Shown: positions 52,379 through 61,475, counted from the first letter of the stretch. The stretch is DNA of 64,000 nt from Haloterrigena alkaliphila (GCF_017352155.2 NZ_CP071462.1:1550001-1614000); one strand, 5' to 3'. Made by a program: numbers and translations. The notes: generated by a model from the sequence alone, not told the origin.

Positions 52379-53500
52379 CTACGTGTCGGCTTCGTCTCGC
52401 CGCTGGACGGCGTCGTCGGCCTCGCCGTCACGCACGGTCCAGTGCAGCCCGATGCCGACGGTGTCGTCGACGAAGGGGATCGCGGACGCGTCGCGGTCGG
52501 CGTCGACTCGGTCCGGCGGCGGGAGGCGCACTGACTCGCCGTCGACGACGATTCGGACGTCGGTCGCGGTCGGAAGCCGCTCCTGGAGATCGTCGATCGC
52601 GTCGACGGGGTCGACACTGAATTCGGCGCTGCCGCCTCCGCTCGGTCGGGGAGCGTCGGCGGTGTCGCCGTCCGCGGGGACGCCGCCGATCACGGGTTCG
52701 ATGGAGACGTCCTCGCTGCGATTCGAGAGCACGGCGTTGACGGCCGCGCCGACGAGGACCACGAGGCCGCTGACGTAGAGCCAGGTCATCAACACGATAA
52801 CGCCCGATAGCAGGCCGTTCTCGGCGTTCGTGGAGCCGTACTCCACGTAGAGTCGAAACAGCGATTCGGCGGTCACGAGACCGACGGCGGTGACGGCGAC
52901 GCCGGGCAGCACCTCCCTGACGGTGATGTCCGGCACGTCGGGGAAGCGGTAATACAGCGGGACGAGCGCGACGCCGGTCGCGAGGACGAGCAGAAGCCGC
53001 TGGGCGAGCCAGCCCGCGATGCCGCCGACCGCGCCAATCCCGCTGGAGGTCGACTCGACGGCGACGACGACGCCGACGACCGTCGCCATCGAGACCAGCA
53101 CGACGATTCCGTCCCGGAGCTGATCGACGAACGTGTTCTCCGCCTGCGACTCGTAGACGTCGGAGAACGCCATGTCGAGGCTCCGGAAAATACGCAGTGC
53201 TCCCCAGAGGAGGGCGGCGAGACCGACGAGCGAGGCGCCGGCCGACGTCGTCCGGAGTTCCGCGACGAGCACGTCCGCCGCCCCGGGCGTCAGCGCCGCA
53301 CGGGTGATCGACAGCAGCCCCTCCTCGAGGCCTTCGTTGCCGACGCTGCCGATGATCGCGAGCAGGAGTAACAGGAGCGGGAGCAGGGAGAGGAAGGCGT
53401 TGTACGCGATGCTACCGGCCATGAACGTCACGCGCTCGGTCCGCAGTTCGTGGACGATGGCTCGCAGTACGGTTTCGACGCGGTCCCGCCGAGCGTTCAT
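52379..53500 (-). CDS. YihY/BrkB-family membrane protein
   Basis: A 373-residue inner-membrane protein with six hydrophobic segments in the first 250 residues and the family's 'SIAYNAFLSLLPLLLLL' start. The last 120 residues are soluble, acidic and Pro/Asp-rich. Relatives were once called ribonuclease BN; function is uncertain. Upstream bases show only the start region. Confidence 0.9.
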   Translation of the reverse strand: MNARRDRVETVLRAIVHELRTERVTFMAGSIAYNAFLSLLPLLLLLLAIIGSVGNEGLEEGLLSITRAALTPGAADVLVAELRTTSAGASLVGLAALLWGALRIFRSLDMAFSDVYESQAENTFVDQLRDGIVVLVSMATVVGVVVAVESTSSGIGAVGGIAGWLAQRLLLVLATGVALVPLYYRFPDVPDITVREVLPGVAVTAVGLVTAESLFRLYVEYGSTNAENGLLSGVIVLMTWLYVSGLVVLVGAAVNAVLSNRSEDVSIEPVIGGVPADGDTADAPRPSGGGSAEFSVDPVDAIDDLQERLPTATDVRIVVDGESVRLPPPDRVDADRDASAIPFVDDTVGIGLHWTVRDGEADDAVQRRDEADT

Positions 53501-53587
53501 GCTCGCCGGAAGGATTTCGGCTCACATAACCGCTGCGTCAGACCGCAGTCGGCCTCGCGACCGAGTAGCGGGTCGCGAGCGGGCTGA

Positions 53588-53815
53588 CTACAGCCAGTCG
53601 TCGCCCGGATCGTCGTCCGTCGCCTCCCGGTAGGATCGGACCGCCTCCGCGAGGTTCCGCAGCGCCTCCGCGGGCGTCTGCCCCTGGCTCGAGACGCCCG
53701 TAATCTCGTCGTCGGCGATGTGGAGACCGTGGTCGTTTTCGCGCATGGTGACGTCCGCGTCCTCGAGCGCCTCGTACTCGCCGGGGTCGGCGCTCGCGTC
53801 GTCCTCGGAACTCAT
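53588..53815 (-). CDS. Orphan HicB-like antitoxin-domain protein
   Basis: A 75-residue protein. The HicB/UPF0150-type core is visible as 'HGLHIADDEITGVSSQGQTPAEALRNLAEAV'-like sequence (described by short pieces: ITGVSSQGQTP, EALRNLAEAV). Such domains neutralise HicA RNase toxins. No HicA-like gene lies within 1 kb on either side, and no DNA-binding domain is attached. It probably regulates something else or its toxin was lost. Confidence 0.78.
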   Translation of the reverse strand: MSSEDDASADPGEYEALEDADVTMRENDHGLHIADDEITGVSSQGQTPAEALRNLAEAVRSYREATDDDPGDDWL

Positions 53816-53936
53816 ACTCGGAAGTAGTTCGGGTCGGCTGAAATACTCACCGACGACAGGTGACGAGCGCGGACGGCTGTTACGCGAAAAGGGGTACAGT
53901 ATCGCGGTTCGTCCTCGCACACAGCATCACGGTTCG

Positions 53937-54035
53937 TTGTACGTAGATATTCATCCGATAGACGTGCTCACGACCGTACTGACTGCCGTCGAAGAACGAA
54001 TCGAACGGTGGTGGGACGCGGCGTCCTCCCGATAG
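53937..54035 (+). CDS. Possible 32-residue small protein
   Basis: A TTG-initiated frame (YVDIHPIDVLTTVLTAVEE...) with amphipathic helix and a Trp-Trp pair, ending DAASSR-stop. It sits between the HicB-like gene and ffh, where there is no other gene. Codon usage is haloarchaeal in the last two thirds only. Weak. Confidence 0.25.
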   Translation: MYVDIHPIDVLTTVLTAVEERIERWWDAASSR

Positions 54036-54075
54036 CGACCGGTCGCGGGTCGATCCTGTCGGCGTAGAAAAAACC

Positions 54076-54080
54076 TTTAA
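54076..54080 (+). promoter_or_regulatory. TATA-like box of ffh
   Basis: TTTAA preceded by an A-rich tract, about 28 bp before the ffh ATG; fits a leaderless start. Confidence 0.6.
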
Positions 54081-54105
54081 CGCCGTCGCCCCGTAGACCG
54101 AGCAA

Positions 54106-55500
54106 ATGGTACTCGACGATCTCGGGAGTTCTCTGCGGGGCACCCTCGACAAACTCCGCGGGAAGTCGCGACTCAGCGAGGAGGACATCGAGGAGATCGT
54201 CAAGGAGATCCAGCGCTCCTTGCTCTCCGCCGACGTCGACGTCTCGCTCGTGATGGAGCTGTCGGACAACATCAAAGAGCGAGCCCTCGAGGAAGAGCCT
54301 CCGGCCGGCACCCCGGCGCGGGACTTCGTCCTCCGCATCGTCTACGAAGAACTGGTCGATCTCATCGGCGACTCGACGGAGTTGCCCCTCGAGGAGCAGA
54401 CCATCCTGCTGGCGGGGCTGCAGGGCTCGGGGAAGACGACCTCCGCCGCGAAGATGGCCTGGTGGTTCTCGACGAAGGGGCTGCGACCCGCCGTGATCCA
54501 GACTGACACGTTCCGGCCCGGTGCCTACGAGCAGGCCCAGGAGATGGCCGGCCGCGCAGAGGTCGACTACTACGGGAATCCGGACGCCGAGGATCCAGTC
54601 GAGATCGCCCGGAAGGGCCTCGAGGAGACCAGCGAGGCCGACGTCCACATCGTGGACACGGCGGGTCGCCACGCGCTCGAGGACGACCTGATCGACGAGA
54701 TCGAGCAGATCGAGGGCGTCGTCGAACCCGACACCTCCCTGCTCGTGCTGGACGCGGCGATCGGCCAGGGCGCCAAGGACCAGGCCCAGCAGTTCGACGA
54801 GTCCATCGGGATCGAGGGCGTCGTCATCACGAAACTCGACGGGACCGCGAAGGGTGGCGGTGCGCTGACGGCGGTCGACCAGACCGACTCCTCGATCGCC
54901 TTCCTCGGGACCGGCGAGGAAGTGCAGGACATCGAGCGCTTCGAGCCCGACGGCTTCATCTCGCGGCTGCTCGGCATGGGCGACCTCGGCCAGCTCGCCG
55001 AGCGCGTCGAGCGCGCCATGGAGCAGACCGAGATGGAGGAAGACGACTGGGACCCCGAGGACATGCTGCAGGGGTCGTTCACCCTCAACGACATGCAAAA
55101 GCAGATGGAGGCGATGAACAACATGGGGCCCCTCGACCAGGTGATGGACATGATCCCCGGCTTCGGCGGCGGGATCAAGGACCAGTTGCCCGACGACGCG
55201 ATGGACGTCACCCAGGAGCGGATGCACACCTTCAGCGTCATCATGGACTCGATGACCGACGCCGAGAAGGAGTACCCGAAGGCCATCGGCGCCAGCCAGA
55301 TCGAACGCATCGCCCGCGGGTCGGGCACCAGCGAGGACGAGGTCCGGGAACTGCTCCAGCAGTTCAAGATGATGGAACGCACCATCAAGCAGTTCCAGGG
55401 CATGGGCTCGGACAAGGAGATGCAGCGCATGATGAAACAGATGCAACAGCAGGGCGGCGGCGGTGGCGGCGGCATGGGCGGCATGGGTCCGTTCGGCTGA
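54106..55500 (+). CDS. ffh: Signal recognition particle protein Srp54/Ffh
   Basis: The 464-residue SRP54 GTPase that binds signal sequences and SRP RNA. NG domain: [13 protein letters not shown] (G1), [17 protein letters not shown] (G3), [10 protein letters not shown] (G4). The Met-rich M domain runs from about 325 to 450. The tail is a Gly/Met-rich low-complexity stretch. FtsY (30033) is the receptor. Confidence 0.97.
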   Translation: MVLDDLGSSLRGTLDKLRGKSRLSEEDIEEIVKEIQRSLLSADVDVSLVMELSDNIKERALEEEPPAGTPARDFVLRIVYEELVDLIGDSTELPLEEQTILLAGLQGSGKTTSAAKMAWWFSTKGLRPAVIQTDTFRPGAYEQAQEMAGRAEVDYYGNPDAEDPVEIARKGLEETSEADVHIVDTAGRHALEDDLIDEIEQIEGVVEPDTSLLVLDAAIGQGAKDQAQQFDESIGIEGVVITKLDGTAKGGGALTAVDQTDSSIAFLGTGEEVQDIERFEPDGFISRLLGMGDLGQLAERVERAMEQTEMEEDDWDPEDMLQGSFTLNDMQKQMEAMNNMGPLDQVMDMIPGFGGGIKDQLPDDAMDVTQERMHTFSVIMDSMTDAEKEYPKAIGASQIERIARGSGTSEDEVRELLQQFKMMERTIKQFQGMGSDKEMQRMMKQMQQQGGGGGGGMGGMGPFG

Positions 55501-55649
55501 TCGTCCCGTTCGGTCACTCACTCGAACTGACCGCCGTCTCGCCACGTTTCCTCCCCGGTCCTCAGCATACCCGTTTTCCTTCTGACTGGATCGCCCTCGT
55601 GTTATCTGCCACTACGTTCATGATGCTCTAGGCGTATCCTCGAGTATCT

Positions 55650-56609
55650 ATGAATCGTCGGCAGTATCTCGTTCGTACCGGCGCGGGCGCCGTCACGCTG
55701 ACCGCGCTCGCCGGTTGTCTCGACCGCTCCGAGGACGCCTCGAGTCAGCCCGTTTCCGATCGAACCGGCGAGCGCGCACTCGACCGCGCCGTCGGCACCC
55801 TGAACCTCGCCGCGGTCGCGCTCGCCGTCGACGAGGACGCCCTCGAAGACGTCGAGCGCGACGCGTTCGATTCGGGGGAACCCACCGAACTGATCGACGA
55901 CGCCCGGGATCACCTCGAGACCGCGGCGACCGAACTGCCGTCGGATCGCGACGCCGACGTCGAGACGCTGAACACGTACGCCGACGTCCTCGAGCAACTG
56001 ATCGCGGTCACCGCGGTCGTCACCGACGAGGCGCTCGCGGACGCGGTCGACGACGTCGTCGCGGCGATCGACGGCGAGGGTGACCGCGAGGCGGCGGCCG
56101 CGACGCTCGACGAGCAGACGACGGAGATCGACGCGGCCCGAACGACGTACGACGAGGCGCTCGCGGACGTTCGGTCGTTCGGCGATCGGTTCGAGGAGTT
56201 GACTAGCCTCGAGCCAGCACAACTGGAGGAGGGAGTCGCCCCGCTCGGCGACGCGGTGGCGTCGCTCGCGACGATCGGCGACGGGCTCGAGTCGATGCTG
56301 GACGGCACCGGCTCCCTCGAACGCGGGCGGGACCACTTCGAGAACGGAGCGTACGACCGCGCACGGAAGGCGTTCGCCGCCGCCGAAACGGCCTTCGAGT
56401 CGGCGAGGACGGCGTTCGACGCTGACAATCCGCCGGCCGGCTTCGCCGACCGCGTCGGGACGGCGCACTGTCAGGCCACCCGACTGGGCGAGGCCGCGGG
56501 CGACTTCCGCGCGGCCGCGAGCGCGGCGGCCGACGGCGACCGGATCACCGCCCGAGAGAAGCGAAACGACGGCGAAGACGCGCTCGAGGCGGCCGGCCGC
56601 TGTGCGTAG
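55650..56609 (+). CDS. Tat lipoprotein with helical repeats
   Basis: A 319-residue exported protein. Signal MNRRQYLVRTGAGAV with twin Arg and lipobox ALAGC (Cys near 24). The mature part is almost wholly alpha-helical, Ala/Asp/Glu-rich with a possible TPR-like segment near 225-260 (ENGAYDRARKAFAAAETAF). No enzymatic motif. Function unknown. Confidence 0.8.
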   Translation: MNRRQYLVRTGAGAVTLTALAGCLDRSEDASSQPVSDRTGERALDRAVGTLNLAAVALAVDEDALEDVERDAFDSGEPTELIDDARDHLETAATELPSDRDADVETLNTYADVLEQLIAVTAVVTDEALADAVDDVVAAIDGEGDREAAAATLDEQTTEIDAARTTYDEALADVRSFGDRFEELTSLEPAQLEEGVAPLGDAVASLATIGDGLESMLDGTGSLERGRDHFENGAYDRARKAFAAAETAFESARTAFDADNPPAGFADRVGTAHCQATRLGEAAGDFRAAASAAADGDRITAREKRNDGEDALEAAGRCA

Positions 56610-56663
56610 TCGGTTACTACCACGATAGCGCATCAGACATCGATCAACGGTCGCGTCGGGCCG

Positions 56664-57614
56664 TCAGTCGACGGTCGCCGCGTCCGCCTCGAGGGCCGCC
56701 TCCGACGGCAGGTCGTCGATCAGGACGACCGCGTCGCCCTCGAGGACGGTCGCCCCGTCGCCGTCGGTGACGGTCGTCTCGATCCGGTACTTCGACCGGC
56801 CCAGGTCGTCGACGACCTCGCAGACGGCGGTCACCCGCTCTTCGAGCGGGATCGGCGCGAGAAAGCTGCTCTCCTGAGAGATGTAGATCGTCAGCCCGGG
56901 CAAGCGGGCGAGCGCGGCGCTGATCAGGCCGTTCGCGAGCACGCCGTGGACGATCCGCTCGCCGAAGCGGGTCTCGGCGGCGTAGCCGGCGTCGAGGTGC
57001 AGGCGATTCGTGTCGCCGGTGACCTCGGCGAACGCCTCGACGTCGTCCTCGGAGATCGACTTCGAGAAGCGAGCGACGTCGCCGACGTCGACGGTGGTCT
57101 CGTCCTCGCCGCGGTACTCGAACTCCCAGTCGTCGCGTTCGTAGAGGGTGTCGGTCCGGACCTGCCGTCTCGGGTGCCCGGCCTCGAGTCCGCCCGTCCG
57201 GTGGGCCAGGTGCGGGACGTAGTAGGTGAGTTCCGTCGTCGTGAGGATGCCGACGAGGCGGCCCGGGTCGTCGTCGCCGGCGTCGCCGTCGCGTTCCACG
57301 ACCGGGAGGTGCTCGATTCCCATCTTCCGGAGAACGGAGACGGCGTCGAGGATCGACGTCTCGGGGGTGATCGTCTCGAGCGGGGACGACATCACGTCGT
57401 TCAGCGTGGCGGCACCGAGGTCGGTGCGGTGACAGAGTTCGGTGGCGAAGTCGCCCTCCGTCACGATGCCGACCGGCGCGCCGTCGCGGACGACGACGAC
57501 CGAACTGACACCTTCGTCGCGCAGCAGCGTCGCGGCGCGGGTCGCGGTGGCGTCAGGCGGGGCGGTGACGACGTCGGTGACCATGATCTCGGCGGCGGTG
57601 ATCGTGTCGTGCAT
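56664..57614 (-). CDS. CBS-domain pair fused to MaoC-like hydratase
   Basis: A 316-residue fusion. Two CBS motifs (adenosine-nucleotide sensors) cover about 1-130. A MaoC/hotdog hydratase-type domain covers about 170-300. The hydratase-2 motif pattern of Asp and His is seen in 'DTNRLHLDAGYA' and 'RFGERIVHG', which would catalyse R-specific hydration of enoyl-CoA. The start MHDTITAAEIM gives a normal CBS N-terminus. Confidence 0.88.
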   Translation of the reverse strand: MHDTITAAEIMVTDVVTAPPDATATRAATLLRDEGVSSVVVVRDGAPVGIVTEGDFATELCHRTDLGAATLNDVMSSPLETITPETSILDAVSVLRKMGIEHLPVVERDGDAGDDDPGRLVGILTTTELTYYVPHLAHRTGGLEAGHPRRQVRTDTLYERDDWEFEYRGEDETTVDVGDVARFSKSISEDDVEAFAEVTGDTNRLHLDAGYAAETRFGERIVHGVLANGLISAALARLPGLTIYISQESSFLAPIPLEERVTAVCEVVDDLGRSKYRIETTVTDGDGATVLEGDAVVLIDDLPSEAALEADAATVD

Positions 57615-57690
57615 TCGTCGGGTGTATGTGGTCGACACCCATCATAGGGGCGGGCAGTTTCGAGGTTCGAATCCGTCTCTCGGTCATCGT

Positions 57691-57845
57691 GCAGACCGGA
57701 CCCGGTGTGCGGTGGCGCGCGCAGGCGGTCGGCCGAGCGCCAGCGAGGCAGACTGACGAATTCGTGCGAGGGATGAGCGAGTGAGCTTGCGAACGAGCGA
57801 ATCGGCTGGGGAGGGTGTGGGAATCCCCGTTGCCAGAACGAGTAG
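57691..57845 (-). repeat. Dispersed repeat, copy B (inverted)
   Basis: Same family as 18766-18913, here in reverse orientation, with the conserved TGGCAACG, CCCTCCCCAGCCGATTCGCT and GCGCGCCACCGCAC blocks reading on the minus strand. It lies 80 bp downstream of the start side of the CBS-MaoC gene in a 640-bp gene-free stretch (57615-58257). Confidence 0.75.
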
Positions 57846-57915
57846 ATCGGTTATTTCCCGTTTTCGCTCGAGCTCACCGTTACGTAACTGGATCTGAGTA
57901 GATGTGAAGAAAACT

Positions 57916-58170
57916 GTCCTGCTATCCTGGCAACAGGGAATCGCCTCGCCCTCCCCACCCGATTCGCTCACTGCGTCTGCTCACGGGCGCGAAGCGCCCG
58001 TTCGCATGGTATGCGGGACCACCGGTCCCGCACTATTCGCTCATCCAAAGGAAGACGCGAAGCGTCTTCCAGGCCGTCACTCGCTACGCTCGCGACGACC
58101 TCGCGCGATATCGTGTCGCGGTTCGTTCGCCACTCACCGCGACACAGCGCGCGCCACCGCACCGGATCCT
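57916..58170 (+). repeat. Dispersed repeat, copy C with hairpin insertions
   Basis: Plus-strand copy, longer than the others. Three perfect hairpins interrupt it: 57983-58001 (8-bp stem, GAA loop), 58012-58032 (9 bp, ACC loop), 58050-58070 (9 bp, GAA loop). It faces copy B across a 70-bp spacer, giving an inverted pair. Confidence 0.75.
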
Positions 58171-58257
58171 CGGTCCGGAGTGCGCTTTCGTGGCCCGTAC
58201 TGTGTACTGCGCGTCCAGACGAGCGAAGGCGAACTCGAGTGCGAGCGGAAAACCGAC

Positions 58258-58671
58258 TCAGGCGTCGACCGGCCGGCCGTCTTCCGTCGGCGGCGCGATG
58301 TGGTCGACGTACTCCTCGAGGCTGGGCTCCTCGACCCGGACCCGAACGGCGATTTCGCCGAGTTCGTCGGGTTTGCCCACCGAAAAGTTCACGTAATCCT
58401 CGAAGGCCGCCTGCTTCTTCAGCGCGAAGGAGAAGGTGTCGCCCTCGCGATTCGCGAAGAACTCGCCGCGCGCGGTGTCGAGGATCTCCTGTCGGTGGAG
58501 CAGGTCGGAGAAGTGGTCCATCGCGTGGGCCTCGGCCCTGACCTCGCCGAACTCCTCCTCGAGGTCGGCGTTGGGGAAGATGTTGGCGACGGCGTCGACC
58601 ACCCGACTCGTGACTTCGGTGTCGTAGACCGGCGCCGTGATCTCGACGTCGACGCGGTAGATGTCGGTCAT
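58258..58671 (-). CDS. RNA-binding domain protein (COG1325 type)
   Basis: A 137-residue archaeal protein (MTDIYRVDVEITAPVYDTE) of the RNA-binding, exosome-associated COG1325 type. The start overlaps the stop of the upstream UPF0200-type kinase gene by the ATGA signal. Structure-based claims about RNA binding are from the family; the sequence shows only the fold pattern (alpha-beta with FSFALKKQAAFEDYVNF). Confidence 0.85.
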   Translation of the reverse strand: MTDIYRVDVEITAPVYDTEVTSRVVDAVANIFPNADLEEEFGEVRAEAHAMDHFSDLLHRQEILDTARGEFFANREGDTFSFALKKQAAFEDYVNFSVGKPDELGEIAVRVRVEEPSLEEYVDHIAPPTEDGRPVDA

Positions 58672-59294
58672 GGGTCCGTGTTCGAGACGGAGTCTGGAGT
58701 CGGTTCCGGTTCCGATTTCGAGTCGCCGTCGCGGTGGGTCGCCGCGTCGCCGCCCTCGCGGATGATCGCCTCGATGCGATCGTGAAAGGCCTCGAGCGAG
58801 TCAGTGTTCTCGACGACGACGTCCGCGCGGTCCATCGCGTCGTCCATCCCGAACCCGCGCTCGCGCTCGTCGCGGGCGGCAAGCCCCTCGCCGCCGTCGT
58901 CCTCGCCGGCGTCCCGGCCGCGGTCGTCGATGCGCTCGGCCCGCATCTCGAAGGGAGCCTCGATGCTGACCAGCGTGAACGCCGCGCCGAAGCGCTCCTC
59001 GAAGACGTCGACCTCGGTCCCCGAGCGGAGGCCGTCCACGAGGACGGTGTCGTGGTCCTCGAGGCGGTCCTCGATCATCGGCAGCGAGCGCTCGGCGATG
59101 GCCGTCGGCCCGTTCTCGTCGCGCAGGGCCTGGGCGACCTTGCCGTGATCCTTCGTCGGGTCGAGGCCGCGGTCGGCCGTCTCCTGGCGGACGACGTCGC
59201 CCATCGTCACCACCGGGATGCCGTGCTCGCGCGCGACGGTCGCCGCCTCGCCCTTGCCGCTGCCTGGCAGTCCCACCGTTCCGATGACGTGCAT
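58668..59294 (-). CDS. UPF0200-type P-loop kinase
   Basis: A 208-residue P-loop protein. Walker A is GLPGSGKGE near the N-terminus (MHVIGTVGLPGSGKGE). It resembles archaeal UPF0200 proteins, similar to dephospho-CoA and adenylate kinases; substrate not established. The last 40 residues are Ser/Pro/Glu-rich. Coupled by ATGA to the RNA-binding gene. A TTATGCACG box precedes the start. Confidence 0.87.
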   Translation of the reverse strand: MHVIGTVGLPGSGKGEAATVAREHGIPVVTMGDVVRQETADRGLDPTKDHGKVAQALRDENGPTAIAERSLPMIEDRLEDHDTVLVDGLRSGTEVDVFEERFGAAFTLVSIEAPFEMRAERIDDRGRDAGEDDGGEGLAARDERERGFGMDDAMDRADVVVENTDSLEAFHDRIEAIIREGGDAATHRDGDSKSEPEPTPDSVSNTDP

Positions 59295-59427
59295 CGGGGA
59301 AACGTATCGGCGAGACGTGCATAAGCGCTGTGTTCGGCGCTCACCGCGGTTCCGTTCCGCCGGTCGGCCGGTGAGCAGAACGGAAATCCACACCGCTTAT
59401 GCCGGTCGGTCGTGGATTCGTACTCGA

Positions 59428-59502
59428 GGGCGCGTAGCTCAGTCCGGATAGAGCGTCGGACTTCTAATCCGACGGTCGTGGGTTCGAATCCCATCGCGCC
59501 CG
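59428..59502 (+). tRNA. tRNA-Arg (anticodon UCU)
   Basis: Acceptor stem GGGCGCG/CGCGCCC, D-arm starting TAGCTC, anticodon stem-loop GTCGGA-CTTCTAA-TCCGAC with UCU, variable loop, T-arm GGGTTCGAATCCC and discriminator G. CCA is not encoded. No intron is visible. Its 3' end (21 bp, 59481-59501) is repeated at 59590-59610. Confidence 0.95.
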
Positions 59503-59589
59503 TGCAGCGAGGAACGAAGTGACGAGCGAACCGGCACGTGGGATTCGAAATAGACCGAGGTTCTGCGCGGAGCGCAGGTTCTCGGGTGT

Positions 59590-59610
59590 GGTTCGAATCC
59601 CATCGCGCCC
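59590..59610 (+). repeat. Duplicate of tRNA-Arg 3' end (solo att-like site)
   Basis: A perfect 21-bp copy of GGTTCGAATCCCATCGCGCC+C from the T-arm and acceptor of the tRNA, 109 bp downstream in the same orientation. This is the footprint of integrases that target tRNA 3' ends. There is no integrase gene between the copies. A hairpin (59563-59577, GGA loop) and lower-GC DNA follow to about 59790; the stretch 59503-60016 has no gene. Confidence 0.65.
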
Positions 59611-60016
59611 ACTAACTGCTCGTACTCGAGAACCAGATCCTCGCCGTCAATTCGAGGACCTCGCCAGCGTTGCTCCCATCTGGCCACTCGTGGACACGAT
59701 TCCAATATCATTTGTCTGTGGCACAGTTCACATCTGACTTCCTGCTCCGATAAACTAATGCGTGTTGACACCCAACCAATCCTGTCGGCAGAGCCGGCAA
59801 CGGCATCACATTGGGGATAGGGGGGAACACAACGATCATCGCCACGCGCGACGATCACCATCCCCGCTGCCGACACGCGTACACCCTTTGAGGGACTGCA
59901 CGCCGCGTCGAGTGCCCCGACTTCGTCGGTCAGGACGACGGAACTCGGTCACTCGAGGCCAGCGCACAGGACAATTCAGGCCCGTGATACAACCCCGGCG
60001 AGTGCTACCTCCAGGT

Positions 60017-61246
60017 ATGGACGATACGGCCGTCGAGACCACTCGCTACAGCGACGTCGTCGCCGGCGTCGACTCGTTCGCCGACCACGCTCGGCGCCGC
60101 GCCGAGACCGAGCGCGAGGCCGTCGAGTGGGCCGTCGACGAACTCGAGTCCCTGATCGACGAGCGGGACGTCGACCTCGAGCCGCTGCTCGAGTACGCGC
60201 GGCGGAGCCGAGAGAGCCTGCCCGAGCGCCACTTGCGGGCCTACGAGGCGATGGCGGGGGTGTTCGACGTCGACCCCGAGGTCTACGAGGCGTACGTCTT
60301 CGCCTACGCGGAGCTCTGCGAGGCGCTGGCGCCGGGGGAGGGCCGCTCCGAGAAGAACCCGATGGGAGCGGGCAGGGGATGTACGAACGCGCTCGTCGCG
60401 CCGCCCCGAGTCGAGTCCGACGGCGGGATCGACACCGGAGCCGACGATTCCGGCACCGCCGGCCCGCTGGTGCTCAAGAACCGGGACATCGCGGGTCGGG
60501 GCACGCGCCCGAAGTCGGTCGTCGAGCAGCCGCCGATCGACGGCTATCACGGCATTCTGACGATCGACACCTGCGGAACGATTTCGATGTTCAAGGGGGT
60601 CAACGATCAGGGGCTCGTCGCCGCGAACACCTACATCGACTGCGAGGGCGAGGGCGAGGACGTCACCCCCGAAACCCAGCTCCGGAACGGGACCGTCATC
60701 CGGATGATCCTGGAGGAGTGCGCCACGATCGAGGAGGCCCGGGCACTGCTCGAGTCCCGGCCGACGCGCCAGTTGATGGGCCAGACGCTGTTTCTGGCCG
60801 ACGACACCGACGCCGTCTTGCTCGAGGTCGATCCCGCGAACGAACGGATCGCGGTCCAGGACGACGCCGTGGTCACGCGGACGAACCACTTCGTCTGCTC
60901 GGCGTCGACCGAGGCCGAGAGTTCGACGAAGCGCCGGCGGCGGGCCCTGGAGTTGCTCGAGGGCGACGCGCAGCTCGATCGCGACGACCTCTGGACGATC
61001 GCACAGGATCACGCGAACGGGCCGGGGGACGACTCGATCTGTCGCCACCCCGAACCGGAAACCGACGAACCCCACGCGTTCGGGCAGCTGACGACCGCGA
61101 GCACGGCCATCTTCGAGGGCGGGTCGCCGGCGATCGAGGTCGGCATGGGTAACCCCTGTGAGACCGAGCGCACCCGCTGTGCGTTCGGCGACGAGGTGCC
61201 GGCTAATCTTCGAACCGGTCAGCGGTGGCTCGATCGACTGCACTGA
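60017..61246 (+). CDS. C45-family autoproteolytic acyltransferase/hydrolase
   Basis: A 409-residue Ntn-hydrolase of the C45 (acyl-CoA:6-aminopenicillanate acyltransferase-like) family. The presumptive nucleophile is Cys122 in AGRGCTNALV, the residue exposed by autocleavage. Downstream 'KNRD' and 'TRTNHF' (Asn/His) match the family catalytic set. Substrate unknown; relatives act on acylated amines or lactones. It starts at ATG 60017, preceded by a long run of non-coding sequence. Confidence 0.87.
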   Translation: MDDTAVETTRYSDVVAGVDSFADHARRRAETEREAVEWAVDELESLIDERDVDLEPLLEYARRSRESLPERHLRAYEAMAGVFDVDPEVYEAYVFAYAELCEALAPGEGRSEKNPMGAGRGCTNALVAPPRVESDGGIDTGADDSGTAGPLVLKNRDIAGRGTRPKSVVEQPPIDGYHGILTIDTCGTISMFKGVNDQGLVAANTYIDCEGEGEDVTPETQLRNGTVIRMILEECATIEEARALLESRPTRQLMGQTLFLADDTDAVLLEVDPANERIAVQDDAVVTRTNHFVCSASTEAESSTKRRRRALELLEGDAQLDRDDLWTIAQDHANGPGDDSICRHPEPETDEPHAFGQLTTASTAIFEGGSPAIEVGMGNPCETERTRCAFGDEVPANLRTGQRWLDRLH

Positions 61247-61330
61247 TTCGTGAAGTGGTTGTAGGTTTCCGTCGGTGGTCGATCAGTTACAGTGTGAATG
61301 GAACGAGGCTTTGATTAGCCAGAAGGTGAA

Positions 61331-61475
61331 GAGTAGTGTTCTGCTATCGTGGCAACAGGGAATCGCCACGCCCTCCCCAGCCGATTCGCTCACTGCGTTC
61401 GCTCATCCCTCGCACGAATTCGTGGCACAGTTCACTATCGTTCACTGCGCCACAGCGTGCGCCACCGCCTGCCGG
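61331..61475 (+). repeat. Dispersed repeat, copy D
   Basis: Closest to the family consensus: CTGCTATCGTGGCAAC, CCCTCCCCAGCCGATTCGCT, TTCGCTCATCCCTCGCACGA and GTGCGCCACCGC. The surrounding 61247-61561 stretch has no gene. Confidence 0.75.

Noticed and set aside
57904-58190. Frames inside dispersed repeat copies giving similar short proteins
   Set aside because: The shared translation (WQQGIA...SPADSL) follows from repeat DNA, occurs on either strand in different copies, and has no consistent start or stop.
59439-59494. Frame antisense to the tRNA reading like GFEPTT
   Set aside because: This is the well-known artefact of translating the reverse strand of a tRNA T-arm and acceptor; it is not a protein gene.
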